Of a DNA stretch of 64,000 nucleotides, positions 18,023-26,741 are shown piece after piece. The DNA comes from Alphaproteobacteria bacterium (GTDB taxonomy: Bacteria > Pseudomonadota > Alphaproteobacteria > Rhodobacterales > Rhodobacteraceae). The number at the start of each line of letters is the position of its first letter. Position 1 is the first letter of the stretch. The position numbers were made by a program, and so were the translations under genes. The notes beneath the pieces were generated by a model. That model did no database searches and had not been told where the DNA came from. It saw only the letters and a list, made by a program, of their open reading frames with translations. The stretch spans positions 1 through 64,000 of the forward strand of contig JAUIBL010000023.1 in the NCBI GenBank assembly GCA_030428355.1, given 5' to 3'.

Positions 18023-19915
18023 TCACCCTTTTGCGTAGCCCATCGCCTGAAGCGCCACCTTGATCTCGTCCAGAATGGCCGGATCGTCGATGGTCGCGGG
18101 CAGTTTGAACTCTTCGCTGTCGGCGATCTTGACCATGGTCGCCCGCAGGATCTTGCCCGAGCGGGTCTTGGGCAGGCGGTCCACCACGGCGCAGAGCTTG
18201 AACGCCGCCACCGGGCCGATCTTGTCGCGCACCAGCTTCACACATTCCTTGGTGATCTCGTCATGCGGCCGGTTCACACCGGTGGTCAGGCAGACAAATC
18301 CCATGGGCAACTGGCCCTTCAGCTCGTCGCTCACCCCGATCACCGCGCATTCGGCGACATCCGGATGCGAGGCGAGTACCTCTTCCATGCCGCCCGTGGA
18401 CAGGCGGTGGCCCGCGACGTTGATCACGTCATCGGTGCGCGCCATGATGTACAGGTATCCGTCCTCGTCGATCATGCCCGCATCGCCGGTCTCGTAATAG
18501 CCGGGGAAGTGCGACAGGTAGGATTTGCGGAACCGGTCCTCGGCATTCCACAGCGTCGGCAGCGTACCCGGGGGCAGGGGCAGTTTGACCGCAATCGCGC
18601 CCAGCTCGCCCGGCTTCATCGGGTGGCCGGCCTCATCGAGGATCTGCACATCATAGCCCGGCATCGGCACCGACGGAGAGCCGATCTTGACACGCAGCGC
18701 TTCGATGCCCGCAGGCATGCCCGCGATGGTCCAGCCGGTTTCGGTCTGCCACCAATGGTCGTAGATCGGTTTACCCGTGACTTTCTGCGCCCATTCGATC
18801 GTGTCGGGATCGGCGCGTTCGCCTGCAAGGTAGATCGCGTTCAGGCAGGAAATATCGTATTTGCCGACGAATTCCCCTTTGGGATCGTCCCGCTTGACCG
18901 CGCGGAACGCGGTGGGGGCGGTGAAGAAGCTGCGCACCTTGTGTTCGGAGATGACCCGCCAGAAGGTGCCTGCATCGGGTGTGCCCACCGGCTTGCCTTC
19001 GAACACGATGGTGGTGTTGCCATGGATCAGCGGACCATAGCAGATATAGCTGTGGCCCACGACCCAGCCCACATCCGATGCCGCCCAGAACGTATCGCCG
19101 GGATCGACATTGTAGATGTTCTTCATCGTCCAGTTCAGCGCCACGAGATGCCCGCCGGTGTGGCGGATCACGCCCTTCGGTGCGCCGGTGGTGCCGGAGG
19201 TGTAAAGGATATAGGCCGGATGATTGCCTTCGACCGGAACGCAGTCCGCCGGTTCGACACCGTACTGGAAACCGTGCCAGTCGAAATCATAGCCGTCGTT
19301 CAGCTTGGCGACTTCCTGCTCGCGCTGGAAGATGACGGTGAAATCCGGCTTGTGCGAGGCAAGCTCGATGGCCCCGTCGAGCAGCGGCTTGTAATGCACC
19401 ACGCGGCCCGGCTCGAGCCCGCAGGAGGCGGCGATGATTGCCTTGGGTTTGGCGTCGTCGATGCGGACAGCCAGTTCGTTGGCAGCAAAGCCGCCGAACA
19501 CCACCGAATGGATCGCACCCAGACGGGCGCAGGCGAGCATCGCCTCAAGCGCCTCGGGCACCATCGGCATGTAGATGATGACGCGGTCGCCTTTTTCGAT
19601 CCCCTTGGCGCGCAGCGCACCGGCCAGACGGGCGACGCGGTTGCGCAGTTCGGCATAGGTGATCTTGTGCAGGGTGCCGGTGATCGGGCTGTCATGGATG
19701 ATCGCGACCTGTCCACCGCGCCCCGCTTCGACATGGCGGTCGACCGCGTTCCAGCAGGTGTTGGTCAGACCGTCGGCGAACCATTCGTAGAGGTCATTGC
19801 CTTTGTCAAAGAGCGCCTTGCTGGGTTTGCGGTCCCAGTCAATCGCCTCGGCGGCCTGCATCCAGAACCCCTCGGGGTCGGATTTCCAGCCCTCGTACAC
19901 CTCGTGGTAGCCCAT
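18023..19915 (-). CDS. prpE: Propionyl-CoA synthetase
   Basis: Activates propionate (and related short-chain acids) to the CoA thioester with ATP; cytoplasmic. The 630 residues are of the acyl-CoA synthetase (AMP-forming) family: GYHEVYEGWKSDPEGFW start, AMP-binding motif YTSGTTGAPKG near 255, WWQTETGW near 360, ETGDAGMIDEDGYLYI with the hinge MARTDDVINVAGHRLSTGGMEE, and the C-terminal lysine in TRSGKILR. PrpE rather than acetyl-CoA synthetase is suggested by the start motif and TFWAASDVGWVVGHSYICYGPLI. The ATG at 19915 has a strong AGGAGGAG; the frame extends upstream to 20041 without support. The promoter region holds a cluster of TTGCAAA sites. Confidence 0.93.
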   Translation of the reverse strand: MGYHEVYEGWKSDPEGFWMQAAEAIDWDRKPSKALFDKGNDLYEWFADGLTNTCWNAVDRHVEAGRGGQVAIIHDSPITGTLHKITYAELRNRVARLAGALRAKGIEKGDRVIIYMPMVPEALEAMLACARLGAIHSVVFGGFAANELAVRIDDAKPKAIIAASCGLEPGRVVHYKPLLDGAIELASHKPDFTVIFQREQEVAKLNDGYDFDWHGFQYGVEPADCVPVEGNHPAYILYTSGTTGAPKGVIRHTGGHLVALNWTMKNIYNVDPGDTFWAASDVGWVVGHSYICYGPLIHGNTTIVFEGKPVGTPDAGTFWRVISEHKVRSFFTAPTAFRAVKRDDPKGEFVGKYDISCLNAIYLAGERADPDTIEWAQKVTGKPIYDHWWQTETGWTIAGMPAGIEALRVKIGSPSVPMPGYDVQILDEAGHPMKPGELGAIAVKLPLPPGTLPTLWNAEDRFRKSYLSHFPGYYETGDAGMIDEDGYLYIMARTDDVINVAGHRLSTGGMEEVLASHPDVAECAVIGVSDELKGQLPMGFVCLTTGVNRPHDEITKECVKLVRDKIGPVAAFKLCAVVDRLPKTRSGKILRATMVKIADSEEFKLPATIDDPAILDEIKVALQAMGYAKG

Positions 19916-20012
19916 CCCGATCTCCTCCTGTGACGTGTTGGCATGTGGGTACGGCGCGCGGGACGTTGCGGCAAGCCTCACGACCCATCGCGCGGCAGAA
20001 GGCCGCAAAAAC

Positions 20013-20123
20013 TTTGCAGTTCCGGCGCTACCAAATTGCAAATTTTTGCAAACACTGCGCTGTTATGCAGACATGGTTTTTCAGATCCGCGATTTTGCAA
20101 AGTTGCAAACTGCATTGTGCAAA
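20013..20123. promoter_or_regulatory. TTGCAAA-site cluster upstream of prpE
   Basis: TTGCAAA occurs at 20036-20042, 20046-20052 (as TTTGCAAA), 20094-20101 (TTTGCAAA) and 20103-20109, with degenerate copies TTTGCAG at 20013 and TTGTGCAAA at 20115-20123. Pairs are spaced 10 and 9 bp apart. TTTGCAAA-type repeats are the known binding motif of the ScfR family regulator PccR, which controls propionyl-CoA genes in Rhodobacter sphaeroides; placement 120-200 bp before the prpE start fits that role. No regulator gene of that family lies in this window. Confidence 0.65.
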
Positions 20124-20147
20124 CTTGGCGGGACCGAGTCGCAACAC

Positions 20148-20702
20148 TCAGAGCTGGTCGCGCGGCGTCGCCAGAAGTCCAAGGCCGCGCGCCGACTGGA
20201 TCGACAGCAGACCGCTGGGTAGCCCGTTGGAGTTCTGGTAGCGGCGGATGGCCAGGCGTGTCGGCACGTCCATCACCCCGTTGATCGGCCCCCGGTACAG
20301 CCCCCGCGCGTCCAGAGCGCGTTGCAATGTAGAGATCAGGTCGGGCGTCAGGGCATCGGGGCAGGGGGTTTCGAAGATCAGCTCCTGCCGTTCGCGCAGG
20401 ATCACCTGGGCGGTTTCGGTGCGGAACCGGGCCGGGGCGATCTTTTGGCCCGCGGCGTCGAACTGCGCGGGGGCCACTTCGATCTGTCGGGTGACGGTCT
20501 GCAATTCAGCCGGGGCCACATCGCGCACCCAGCATCCGTCCGGGTTGACGCCCGGCGGCGGGTCGATTTGGGCCGAGGCGAAATCGGGTACAGGCACATC
20601 CGTCGCGTCTTCGCCGTAGACCTGCGGACCCGCACAGCCTGCAACAGCAGCAGCCAAGGCCACGGCCCACAGAGCCCGGATCGCTGACGGGAGGGGGGTC
20701 AC
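20148..20702 (-). CDS. Lipoprotein with peptidoglycan-binding domain
   Basis: A 184-residue protein with a type II signal peptide: hydrophobic run ALWAVALAAAVAGC with the lipobox cysteine at residue 23. The C-terminal region (about 118-175, PDLISTLQRALDARGLYRGPINGVMDVPTRLAIRRYQ) is a peptidoglycan-binding domain 1 repeat. It is therefore probably an envelope lipoprotein touching the cell wall. The middle carries VTRQIEVAPAQFDAAG and ETAQVILRERQELIFETPC, seen in other roseobacter lipoproteins. The start codon is GTG at 20702; an obvious Shine-Dalgarno is missing. It lies upstream of prpE on the same strand but the spacer with the TTGCAAA cluster argues for separate control. Confidence 0.82.
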   Translation of the reverse strand: MTPLPSAIRALWAVALAAAVAGCAGPQVYGEDATDVPVPDFASAQIDPPPGVNPDGCWVRDVAPAELQTVTRQIEVAPAQFDAAGQKIAPARFRTETAQVILRERQELIFETPCPDALTPDLISTLQRALDARGLYRGPINGVMDVPTRLAIRRYQNSNGLPSGLLSIQSARGLGLLATPRDQL

Positions 20703-20744
20703 GGAGGATGTGCGCCTGTTTGCCTGTTTCTGCTTGAACGCAGT

Positions 20745-21152
20745 CTAACCTGTTTGCTCCTCTGGCGAAAGCGCCTCTGGCTCTGCCTCGGGGGCGGGGG
20801 CCAGAAGCTGGTCGAGCAGGGGCGAGATGTCCTCGATCACCTCGGCGATCACGTGGATCACATCGCCTTCGCTTTGCAGCCGCCCGGTGACACGCAGCAT
20901 GCGCCCCGCGATCACCGCGCGGCGGTAGCGTTCGTAAAGCTTGCGCCAGACGATGATGTTCACCGTGCCGGTTTCATCCTCAAGCGTCAGGAAGATCACA
21001 CCTTTCGCGGTGCCCGGCCGCTGCCGCAGGATCACCAGCCCCGCCACCGTGATCCGCGCATTGTCGGGCGGCAGGCGCAACTGGTCGGCGCGCAGGCACG
21101 ACGGCGGACGCGGCCAGTCGGATTGGGGGGTGCAGGGGGTGATGACATGCAT
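20745..21152 (-). CDS. Free-standing OB-fold protein, DnaE2 C-terminal-like
   Basis: A 135-residue ORF whose residues 35-115 (VAGLVILRQRPGTAKGVIFLTLEDETG...VIHVIAEVIEDIS) match, from memory, the C-terminal OB-fold nucleic-acid-binding domain of the error-prone polymerase DnaE2 (ImuC), a protein of over 1000 residues. No polymerase domain, imuA or imuB is present nearby, so this is either a remnant of a deleted imuA-imuB-dnaE2 cassette or a small gene in its own right. The first 30 residues are unlike DnaE2. A LexA-like box touches the start codon. The ATG at 21152 lacks a clear Shine-Dalgarno. A 15-residue acidic tail ends the protein. Confidence 0.6.
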   Translation of the reverse strand: MHVITPCTPQSDWPRPPSCLRADQLRLPPDNARITVAGLVILRQRPGTAKGVIFLTLEDETGTVNIIVWRKLYERYRRAVIAGRMLRVTGRLQSEGDVIHVIAEVIEDISPLLDQLLAPAPEAEPEALSPEEQTG

Positions 21153-21154
21153 GA

Positions 21155-21169
21155 GAGCAAAAATAGAAC
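21155..21169. promoter_or_regulatory. Candidate LexA (SOS) box
   Basis: Plus strand GAGC, seven bases (AAAAATA), GAAC. The alphaproteobacterial LexA operator is the direct repeat GAAC-N7-GAAC (GTTC-N7-GTTC on the other strand), so this has one mismatch. It ends 3 bases before the ATG of the DnaE2-like OB-fold gene. SOS promoters of imuA-imuB-dnaE2 cassettes commonly carry this box. Confidence 0.45.
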
Positions 21170-21271
21170 ATTTGCGGTGTCCTGCAAGCCCCGCGCATTT
21201 CGCAGCTTCCGGATCGCTTTGGGCGACTGGATCGGGCCTTAAGGAGGGAAGGCAAGGTTGAGGAGGGCATC

Positions 21272-21472
21272 ATGGCGTATTTCGACACGGGCAAGACCGC
21301 CGGGGCAACCGTCGCTCTGGCTGTGGGTCGCGTTTTTGACCATTTGGTAAAATTTGCTACCGCGCTGGTCACGAAACGGTCTCCTCGGCCAGGACCGTCA
21401 CCCGAGACACTCATCGCCGCCCGGCAACGCGCCGAAGCGCACCGCCGGGCGGTCGACAGGCTGATGCGCTGA
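21272..21472 (+). CDS. Small protein of unknown function
   Basis: A 66-residue protein I do not recognise. It has an N-terminal half with a weak amphipathic or hydrophobic segment (VALAVGRVFDHLVKFATALV) and a basic C-terminal helix rich in Arg and Ala (SPETLIAARQRAEAHRRAVDRLMR). The very good Shine-Dalgarno TTGAGGAGGG at 21257-21266, correctly spaced from the ATG, supports that it is translated. It is divergent from the OB-fold gene and ends 2 bases before the stop codon of the convergent hydrolase gene, leaving no room for a terminator. Confidence 0.6.
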   Translation: MAYFDTGKTAGATVALAVGRVFDHLVKFATALVTKRSPRPGPSPETLIAARQRAEAHRRAVDRLMR

Positions 21473-21474
21473 AA

Positions 21475-22485
21475 TCAGTGCGCGGCAAAAAACGCGGCGA
21501 CCTCGCTGGCGATCTGCGCATGTTCGGCGCGTCGGGCCTCGCGGCCCTCTTCGCAGACGAACACATCATCGGGTTCTTCCTCTTTCAGGATCGCCAGACC
21601 TTTTTCGGTGCAGACCCCCAGGAAGTCGAAATGCGCGAGGGTTTCCGGCTCGTGATAGGTGGTCAGTGATGGCGGCAGGGCCCCCACCAGCGCGCGGCTT
21701 TCCACGTCGAGGTTCAGGCCCTCCAGATCAACCGGCGCGCCATAGACCAGCATCGGGCTGTCGATCGCGCCGAGGCTTTCGGTCGAAAAGGTCTGGGTGC
21801 CGCCCAGATCGAACACGGCAAAGGCGCGGATGCGGTTGTCCGAGAGATCCTGCGCCATGGCAGCGCGGTCTTCGGGTGACCTGGCAACATGCCAGCGGTC
21901 GAAGATCCCGCAGACCAGATCATCGGGCATGTCGGCGCAGAAGGCATCGAACCCATCGGGGTCATAGCGCCCGCCCGCCAGCGCCACGGCGGTGAACCCG
22001 CCCAGCGAATGGCCCGCCATGTAGATGCGGCTGGCATCAATGCGCGGATCGTCTGCGAGGTGGTCGATCACCCGCGAGATGTCGCGGGGCCGGTTCCAGA
22101 GCTGGCGCTGGTGGTCGGGATCGCGGTTGAAGGTCGAGGTGCCGGGATGGTCGATGGCCGCTACGGCATAGCCCTGGGCGACCAGCCGATCGGCCAGCCA
22201 CGCCTGGTTGCGGGCGTTGCCGAACATGCCGTGGGACAGCACCACAAGCGGGAACGGACCGGGCCGTGCGGTGGCATCGGGGGCCACGAGGATCGGCTCC
22301 CACACGGCATTGCCATGGGCAGGTTCGGTCAGGGCGGTCTCTGCCGGATACCAAAGGAAGCCTTCAAGATGGCGGGTGCCTTGGGTGTCGGGGATCATCA
22401 GGGTCTGCATCCCGGTGGTGGCGTCCTGCGCGGCAAGGGCGCTTGCGCTCATCAAGAGGGCGGTGAGGGTGTGTCTGAGGGTCAT
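21475..22485 (-). CDS. Secreted alpha/beta hydrolase
   Basis: A 336-residue hydrolase with a Sec signal peptide (MTLRHTLTALLMSASALAAQ, cleavage after LAA). The fold shows the oxyanion strand FPLVVLSHGMFGN, the nucleophile elbow GHSLGGF and a late CTEKGLAI/FDFLG region with the likely catalytic His in ALAHFDF-like surroundings; relatives include platelet-activating-factor acetylhydrolase-like and dienelactone hydrolase-like enzymes. The substrate is unknown. The ATG at 22485 is chosen because GGAG lies 8 bases upstream and the signal peptide then starts at residue 1; the frame is open to 22581. It is divergent from a membrane-anchored AraC regulator that may control it. Confidence 0.85.
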   Translation of the reverse strand: MTLRHTLTALLMSASALAAQDATTGMQTLMIPDTQGTRHLEGFLWYPAETALTEPAHGNAVWEPILVAPDATARPGPFPLVVLSHGMFGNARNQAWLADRLVAQGYAVAAIDHPGTSTFNRDPDHQRQLWNRPRDISRVIDHLADDPRIDASRIYMAGHSLGGFTAVALAGGRYDPDGFDAFCADMPDDLVCGIFDRWHVARSPEDRAAMAQDLSDNRIRAFAVFDLGGTQTFSTESLGAIDSPMLVYGAPVDLEGLNLDVESRALVGALPPSLTTYHEPETLAHFDFLGVCTEKGLAILKEEEPDDVFVCEEGREARRAEHAQIASEVAAFFAAH

Positions 22486-22617
22486 GTCGGTCTCCGTCAT
22501 GGGGGTGTGTGATGGCCCAGACATCCCCATGGGAGCGTTGCAAAACAAGGACTTGAACCCGCCTCCTGCGTCCTTGATCATGATCTAGGACAGGCGGAAC
22601 GCGAAAGAGGACAGGAC

Positions 22618-23661
22618 ATGCAGGGCGATCTGGCGGTTTTCCCCTTGCCGATGCTCACCGTCCTGTTGTCGGCGGTGGCCGCAGGGCTGCTCTGGCGGAT
22701 GGATCTGGGCCGGGTGGCGGCCACGCGATTCTTTGCGGCGTTCTTTCTGGTGCTCGCGCTTGGGTCCTTCATGGTCGGCCTGCGGTTCGGCTATGGCGTG
22801 GACACGCTGGTGCCGGTGCAGCGCGCGCTGCCGCTGTTCGCCGGGCCGCTGCTGTGGCTGGGCTTTGCCAGTTTCACACGAGACCGGATTGCAGATCTGG
22901 CGCTCTGGCATCTGGGGGCGGCGGTTTCGATCATTGCCGTCGCGCCATGGGTGTTTCCCGATCTGCTGGACCTCGATCTGGTCGTGGGCGCCAGCTACGT
23001 GGTCTATGCGGCCGCGTTGCTCTGGATGTGGTCGCGCGGGGCGAACCATCTCTCCCATGCGCGGATGGGCGATGCGGTGCTGCTGCGCCGGTGGATGCTG
23101 GCGGGGGCGGGGCTGCTTCTGGTCTTTGCGCTGGCCGACACGGCGATTGCGCTCAGCTTTGCGGCCCGACGGAGCGGGGATGCCATGGCGGTGATCTCGG
23201 CCGGTGCGGTGGTGATGGCCTTCGGGTTGATCGCGGTGATCGTCGCGGTCTCCAAGGGCGGTGGCCGGATGACGACACAGGTGACGGTCGCGAAAACGAC
23301 GTCGGACCCTGAGGCAGAGGCCCTGGAGGCCCGCGCCCGGACCCTGTTGACCGAGAGAAGGCTCTTTCTCGACACGGATCTGACGGTGGACCGGCTGGCC
23401 AAGCGCCTGACCGTCCCGTCACGTGCCTTGTCGCTGGCGATCAACCAGACCAAGGGCGTGAACGTGTCCCAGTATTTGAATGACTTCCGGCTGGACCATG
23501 CCGCAGGTCTTTTGGCCGAAGGTCAAAGCAGCGTTGCCGAGGTGATGGAGCAGTCAGGCTTCCTCACCCGGTCGAATTTCTACCGTGAATTCCAGCGCCG
23601 CTTTGGCGTGACACCCGCCGCGTACCGCGAGGCTGCGAAGGCGGCTCAGTCGGGCATCTGA
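22618..23661 (+). CDS. Membrane-anchored AraC-family transcriptional regulator
   Basis: The 347 residues combine an N-terminal block of about seven membrane helices (residues 1-215) with a C-terminal AraC-type DNA-binding domain of two helix-turn-helix units (about 240-345; LTVDRLAKRLTVPSRALSLAIN and SVAEVMEQSGFLTRSNFYREFQRRFGVTPAAYR). Such regulators probably sense a membrane or periplasmic signal and bind DNA from the membrane. The 132-bp divergent spacer to the secreted hydrolase gene is the obvious candidate target. Its last 16 bases overlap the 3' end of the convergent serine-hydrolase gene. The start is ATG with AAAGAGGA upstream. Confidence 0.88.
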   Translation: MQGDLAVFPLPMLTVLLSAVAAGLLWRMDLGRVAATRFFAAFFLVLALGSFMVGLRFGYGVDTLVPVQRALPLFAGPLLWLGFASFTRDRIADLALWHLGAAVSIIAVAPWVFPDLLDLDLVVGASYVVYAAALLWMWSRGANHLSHARMGDAVLLRRWMLAGAGLLLVFALADTAIALSFAARRSGDAMAVISAGAVVMAFGLIAVIVAVSKGGGRMTTQVTVAKTTSDPEAEALEARARTLLTERRLFLDTDLTVDRLAKRLTVPSRALSLAINQTKGVNVSQYLNDFRLDHAAGLLAEGQSSVAEVMEQSGFLTRSNFYREFQRRFGVTPAAYREAAKAAQSGI

Positions 23662-24602
23662 TCGTCGGTCCAGCCTGTATCGGCGTCTTCCTCAGCGACC
23701 AGCATCACGGCGAGGGTCCCCGTGGGGCGGTGCAGACGCACGTCCGATGAAAAGCCAAGATCGCCGCCGGAATGGCCAAGGATGGGCCCGTCGCGTTCGA
23801 TCCCCATGCCGTAGCCTGCGCCTGTAGGATCGGTAGTCATCTCGGCAAGCATGGCGGGCGACAGGAGCGTCTGGTCAAGGAAGAGCGCACGGTAAAATCG
23901 CGCCACATCCGGTGCGGTTGCAATCACAGCGCCATCACCAAAACCTGCGATTTGGTAGTAGGCGCGCACGTGGGCAGGTGCCTGCGCAAAACTGGCGGGA
24001 AGCGGACGGCTGCCGAAGACAAAGCTGTCGGTCATCGCGGCGGGGCCGAACACCTCTGTCTGCATGGCCTCGGCATAGCTTTGCCCGGTGACCGCCTCGA
24101 GGATCAGGCCCAGCAGCACATAATTCGTGTTGGAATAGTCGAAATCCGTGCCGGGAGCGAAAAGGCGATCCTCGTCGAACGCGTAGCTGAGCGCGGTTTC
24201 CGCCGTCTGACGCGACGGGTCGTCGAGGACGTCTGCAAGGTAGTCGTCGGTATAATAGTCCGGCAGGCCCGAGGTCATGGTCAGAAGATGTCGCAGGGTG
24301 ACGTTGTGCAATCCGCCGAAACCCTGTGTGATCTCCGGCGCGATCCAGTCGGCTGCTGGGGCGGCGAGCCGCAGGTCGCCCGCCTGCACCCGCCGCAGTA
24401 GAGCAACTGCCGTCATCGTCTTGCCGACCGACGCAATTGCAAACTCCGTGTCAGCCGAGGCGGCCTGCGCCGTCACAGTCACGCCGTTGGTATCCGCGAG
24501 ATACCGCACAATCGGCACAGGTTGCGCCCAAGACGGGCCGCCTGCCGTAAGGGTCATCATCCCAAGCGTGACGTTCCGCCGTGTCATTTTCATCGGCTGC
24601 AT
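23646..24602 (-). CDS. Serine hydrolase, beta-lactamase/PBP-like family
   Basis: A 318-residue member of the class C beta-lactamase-like serine hydrolases (esterases, D-aminopeptidases, PBP4-like proteins). The catalytic S-x-x-K is Ser58-Val-Gly-Lys61, the second motif is Tyr-Ser-Asn in DFDYSNTNY, and HSGGD near residue 275 is the third. A twin-arginine-like or Sec signal is suggested by TRRNVTLGMMTLTAGGPSWA at residues 7-26. It is thus likely periplasmic or secreted. The substrate is unknown; true beta-lactamase activity should not be assumed. It overlaps the AraC gene by 16 bp at the 3' end and is divergent from a ferredoxin gene. Confidence 0.85.
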   Translation of the reverse strand: MQPMKMTRRNVTLGMMTLTAGGPSWAQPVPIVRYLADTNGVTVTAQAASADTEFAIASVGKTMTAVALLRRVQAGDLRLAAPAADWIAPEITQGFGGLHNVTLRHLLTMTSGLPDYYTDDYLADVLDDPSRQTAETALSYAFDEDRLFAPGTDFDYSNTNYVLLGLILEAVTGQSYAEAMQTEVFGPAAMTDSFVFGSRPLPASFAQAPAHVRAYYQIAGFGDGAVIATAPDVARFYRALFLDQTLLSPAMLAEMTTDPTGAGYGMGIERDGPILGHSGGDLGFSSDVRLHRPTGTLAVMLVAEEDADTGWTDDQMPD

Positions 24603-24683
24603 CGGAGTGCGACATCCTTATGGTGATCCGTCTTCTCTGTAAACTTGGATGCGAACGGGTCAGAGGTACAGGACTGACGGTGA

Positions 24684-25085
<402 letters not shown>

Positions 25086-25087
25086 TC

Positions 25088-25795
25088 ATGCGGTGGGCCT
25101 GTCTTGCCGGTCTGGTGCTTGGGCTGGCATCGCAGGCCGCAGCACAGGAAATCGTGTCGGCGCGCTATGACGGGCCGACCACACGTTACCCGCACGGCGT
25201 GCTGGGCGACGAGATCGAACATGACACGCTGGTCGTGCGTCTGAGCGACGGGCGCGAGATCGCAGCGCGCTGGGCGCAGGACATCGTGTTCGAGGATCTG
25301 TCGCCGCGTGTTGTGGACGTGGATGGCGACGGGGCGCCCGAGGTGGTGGTGGTGGAAAGCCACGAGACCCAGGGCGCACGGCTGGCGATCTGGGGCATGC
25401 GGGATGGCACCCTCGCACAGATCGCGGCAACTCCCCATATCGGCACCCGCTTCCGCTGGCTGGCCCCGGTGGCTGTGGCCGATCTGGATGGCGATGGGCT
25501 GGTGGAACTGGCGTATGTGGACCGGCCACATCTGGCGAAGGTGCTGCGGGTCTGGCGCTACGGGGCGGATGGAGCCCTGACGCAGGTAGCCTCGGTTGAG
25601 GGCATGACCAATCATCGGATCGGCTGGGACTATATCGCGGGTGGCCTGCGCAATTGCGGGCAGGGGCCTGAGATGGTGCTCGCGGATGCCGGCTGGGCCA
25701 ACGTGGTTGCGGTGCGCTTTGCGGACGGGGCACTGACGCAGCAGGTGCTGGGCAGGTATTCGCCCGAGGCTTTGGAACGCGCCTTGGGCTGCTGA
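25088..25795 (+). CDS. Secreted FG-GAP/VCBS-repeat protein
   Basis: A 235-residue exported protein: signal peptide MRWACLAGLVLGLASQAAA, then beta-propeller-like repeats with calcium-binding D-x-D-x-D-G motifs (DVDGDGAPEVVVVES at about 78-92 and DLDGDGLVELAYVD near 136-149). Such VCBS/FG-GAP proteins are periplasmic or surface beta-propellers; no enzymatic role is evident. It follows the ferredoxin gene by two bases, which suggests one transcript, although a functional link between a cytoplasmic ferredoxin and an exported propeller is not obvious. A triple-palindrome element follows its stop codon. Confidence 0.82.
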   Translation: MRWACLAGLVLGLASQAAAQEIVSARYDGPTTRYPHGVLGDEIEHDTLVVRLSDGREIAARWAQDIVFEDLSPRVVDVDGDGAPEVVVVESHETQGARLAIWGMRDGTLAQIAATPHIGTRFRWLAPVAVADLDGDGLVELAYVDRPHLAKVLRVWRYGADGALTQVASVEGMTNHRIGWDYIAGGLRNCGQGPEMVLADAGWANVVAVRFADGALTQQVLGRYSPEALERALGC

Positions 25796-25800
25796 GCGGG

Positions 25801-25870
25801 AAGCGCCTTCGAAGGCGCTTTCATGCCGCGTTTTCGATAACGCAGCCAAGGGCGGTCGACCGCCCTTGGC
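25801..25870. repeat. Palindrome element, copy 2 (three palindromes)
   Basis: Three palindromes: a perfect 20-bp one at 25801-25820 (AAGCGCCTTCGAAGGCGCTT), an imperfect one at 25828-25843 (GCGTT, TTCGAT, AACGC), and a perfect 26-bp one at 25845-25870 with core GGGCGGTCGACCGCCC. All three have TCGA at the centre. It fills the gap between the convergent FG-GAP gene and yebC, 7 bases from the yebC stop codon. Confidence 0.85.
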
Positions 25871-25877
25871 ACCGGTG

Positions 25878-26618
25878 TCAGAGTTGGGCCATGACCTCGT
25901 CGCTGGCCTCGAAATTGGTGGTGACGCGCTGCACGTCGTCATCGTCTTCCAGCGCATCCACCAGCTTCATCAGCGCCTGCATGCCATCGAGGTCGAGCTC
26001 GGTCGTCGTGGTCGGTTTCCAGACCAGCTTGGTCGAATCGCTCTCGCCCAGTTCCGCCTCAAGTGCCGTGGCGACCTCGTTCAGATCCGTGTCGGCGCAC
26101 CAGATGACATGTCCGTCCGCGCTGCTCTCCACGTCCTCGGCCCCGGCTTCGATGGCGGCCATCATCACCGTATCGGCATCGCCCACACTGGCGGGGTAGG
26201 TGATTTCGCCCTTGCGGTCGAACATGAACCCGACCGATCCGGTCTCGCCGAGGTTGCCACCGTTCTTGGTAAAGGTGGAGCGCACGTTCGACGCGGTGCG
26301 GTTGCGGTTGTCGGTCATCGCCTCGACGATCACGGCCACGCCGTTCGGGCCGTAGCCCTCGTAGCGGATTTCCTCGTAATCCTCGCCATCGCCACCGGTC
26401 GCCTTCTTGATCGCGCGTTCGATGTTGTCCTTGGGCATGGATTGCGACTTGGCTTCCTTGATCGCCAGACGCAGGCGCGGGTTCTTGTCGGGGTCCGGGT
26501 CGCCCATTTTGGCGGCGACGGTGATTTCCTTGGAGAACTTCGAGAAAAGCTTGGCGCGCACCGCGTCCTGACGACCTTTGCGGTGCTGGATGTTTGCCCA
26601 TTTGGAATGGCCGGCCAT
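25878..26618 (-). CDS. YebC/PmpR-family protein (translation or transcription regulator)
   Basis: A 246-residue cytoplasmic protein of the YebC family. The canonical start [19 protein letters not shown] and the core [51 protein letters not shown], and [15 protein letters not shown] are nearly diagnostic. Older work calls the family DNA-binding regulators; recent work shows some members help ribosomes through proline stretches. The ATG at 26618 (GGACAGGACACC upstream) is clear; the long open frame upstream (to 27416) is the antisense shadow of the amidotransferase gene. Divergent from that gene. Confidence 0.95.
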   Translation of the reverse strand: MAGHSKWANIQHRKGRQDAVRAKLFSKFSKEITVAAKMGDPDPDKNPRLRLAIKEAKSQSMPKDNIERAIKKATGGDGEDYEEIRYEGYGPNGVAVIVEAMTDNRNRTASNVRSTFTKNGGNLGETGSVGFMFDRKGEITYPASVGDADTVMMAAIEAGAEDVESSADGHVIWCADTDLNEVATALEAELGESDSTKLVWKPTTTTELDLDGMQALMKLVDALEDDDDVQRVTTNFEASDEVMAQL

Positions 26619-26741
26619 GGTGTCCTGTCCTTGAATTGTCGGATGTTCTGAGGTTTGCGGGTCTTTAGCGCAGAAGGCGGGCCGGGAACAAGTTGCGTTT
26701 TCGAGGTTTGCGCGGCGGGCGGGCTTGGCTATGAGAGCGGT

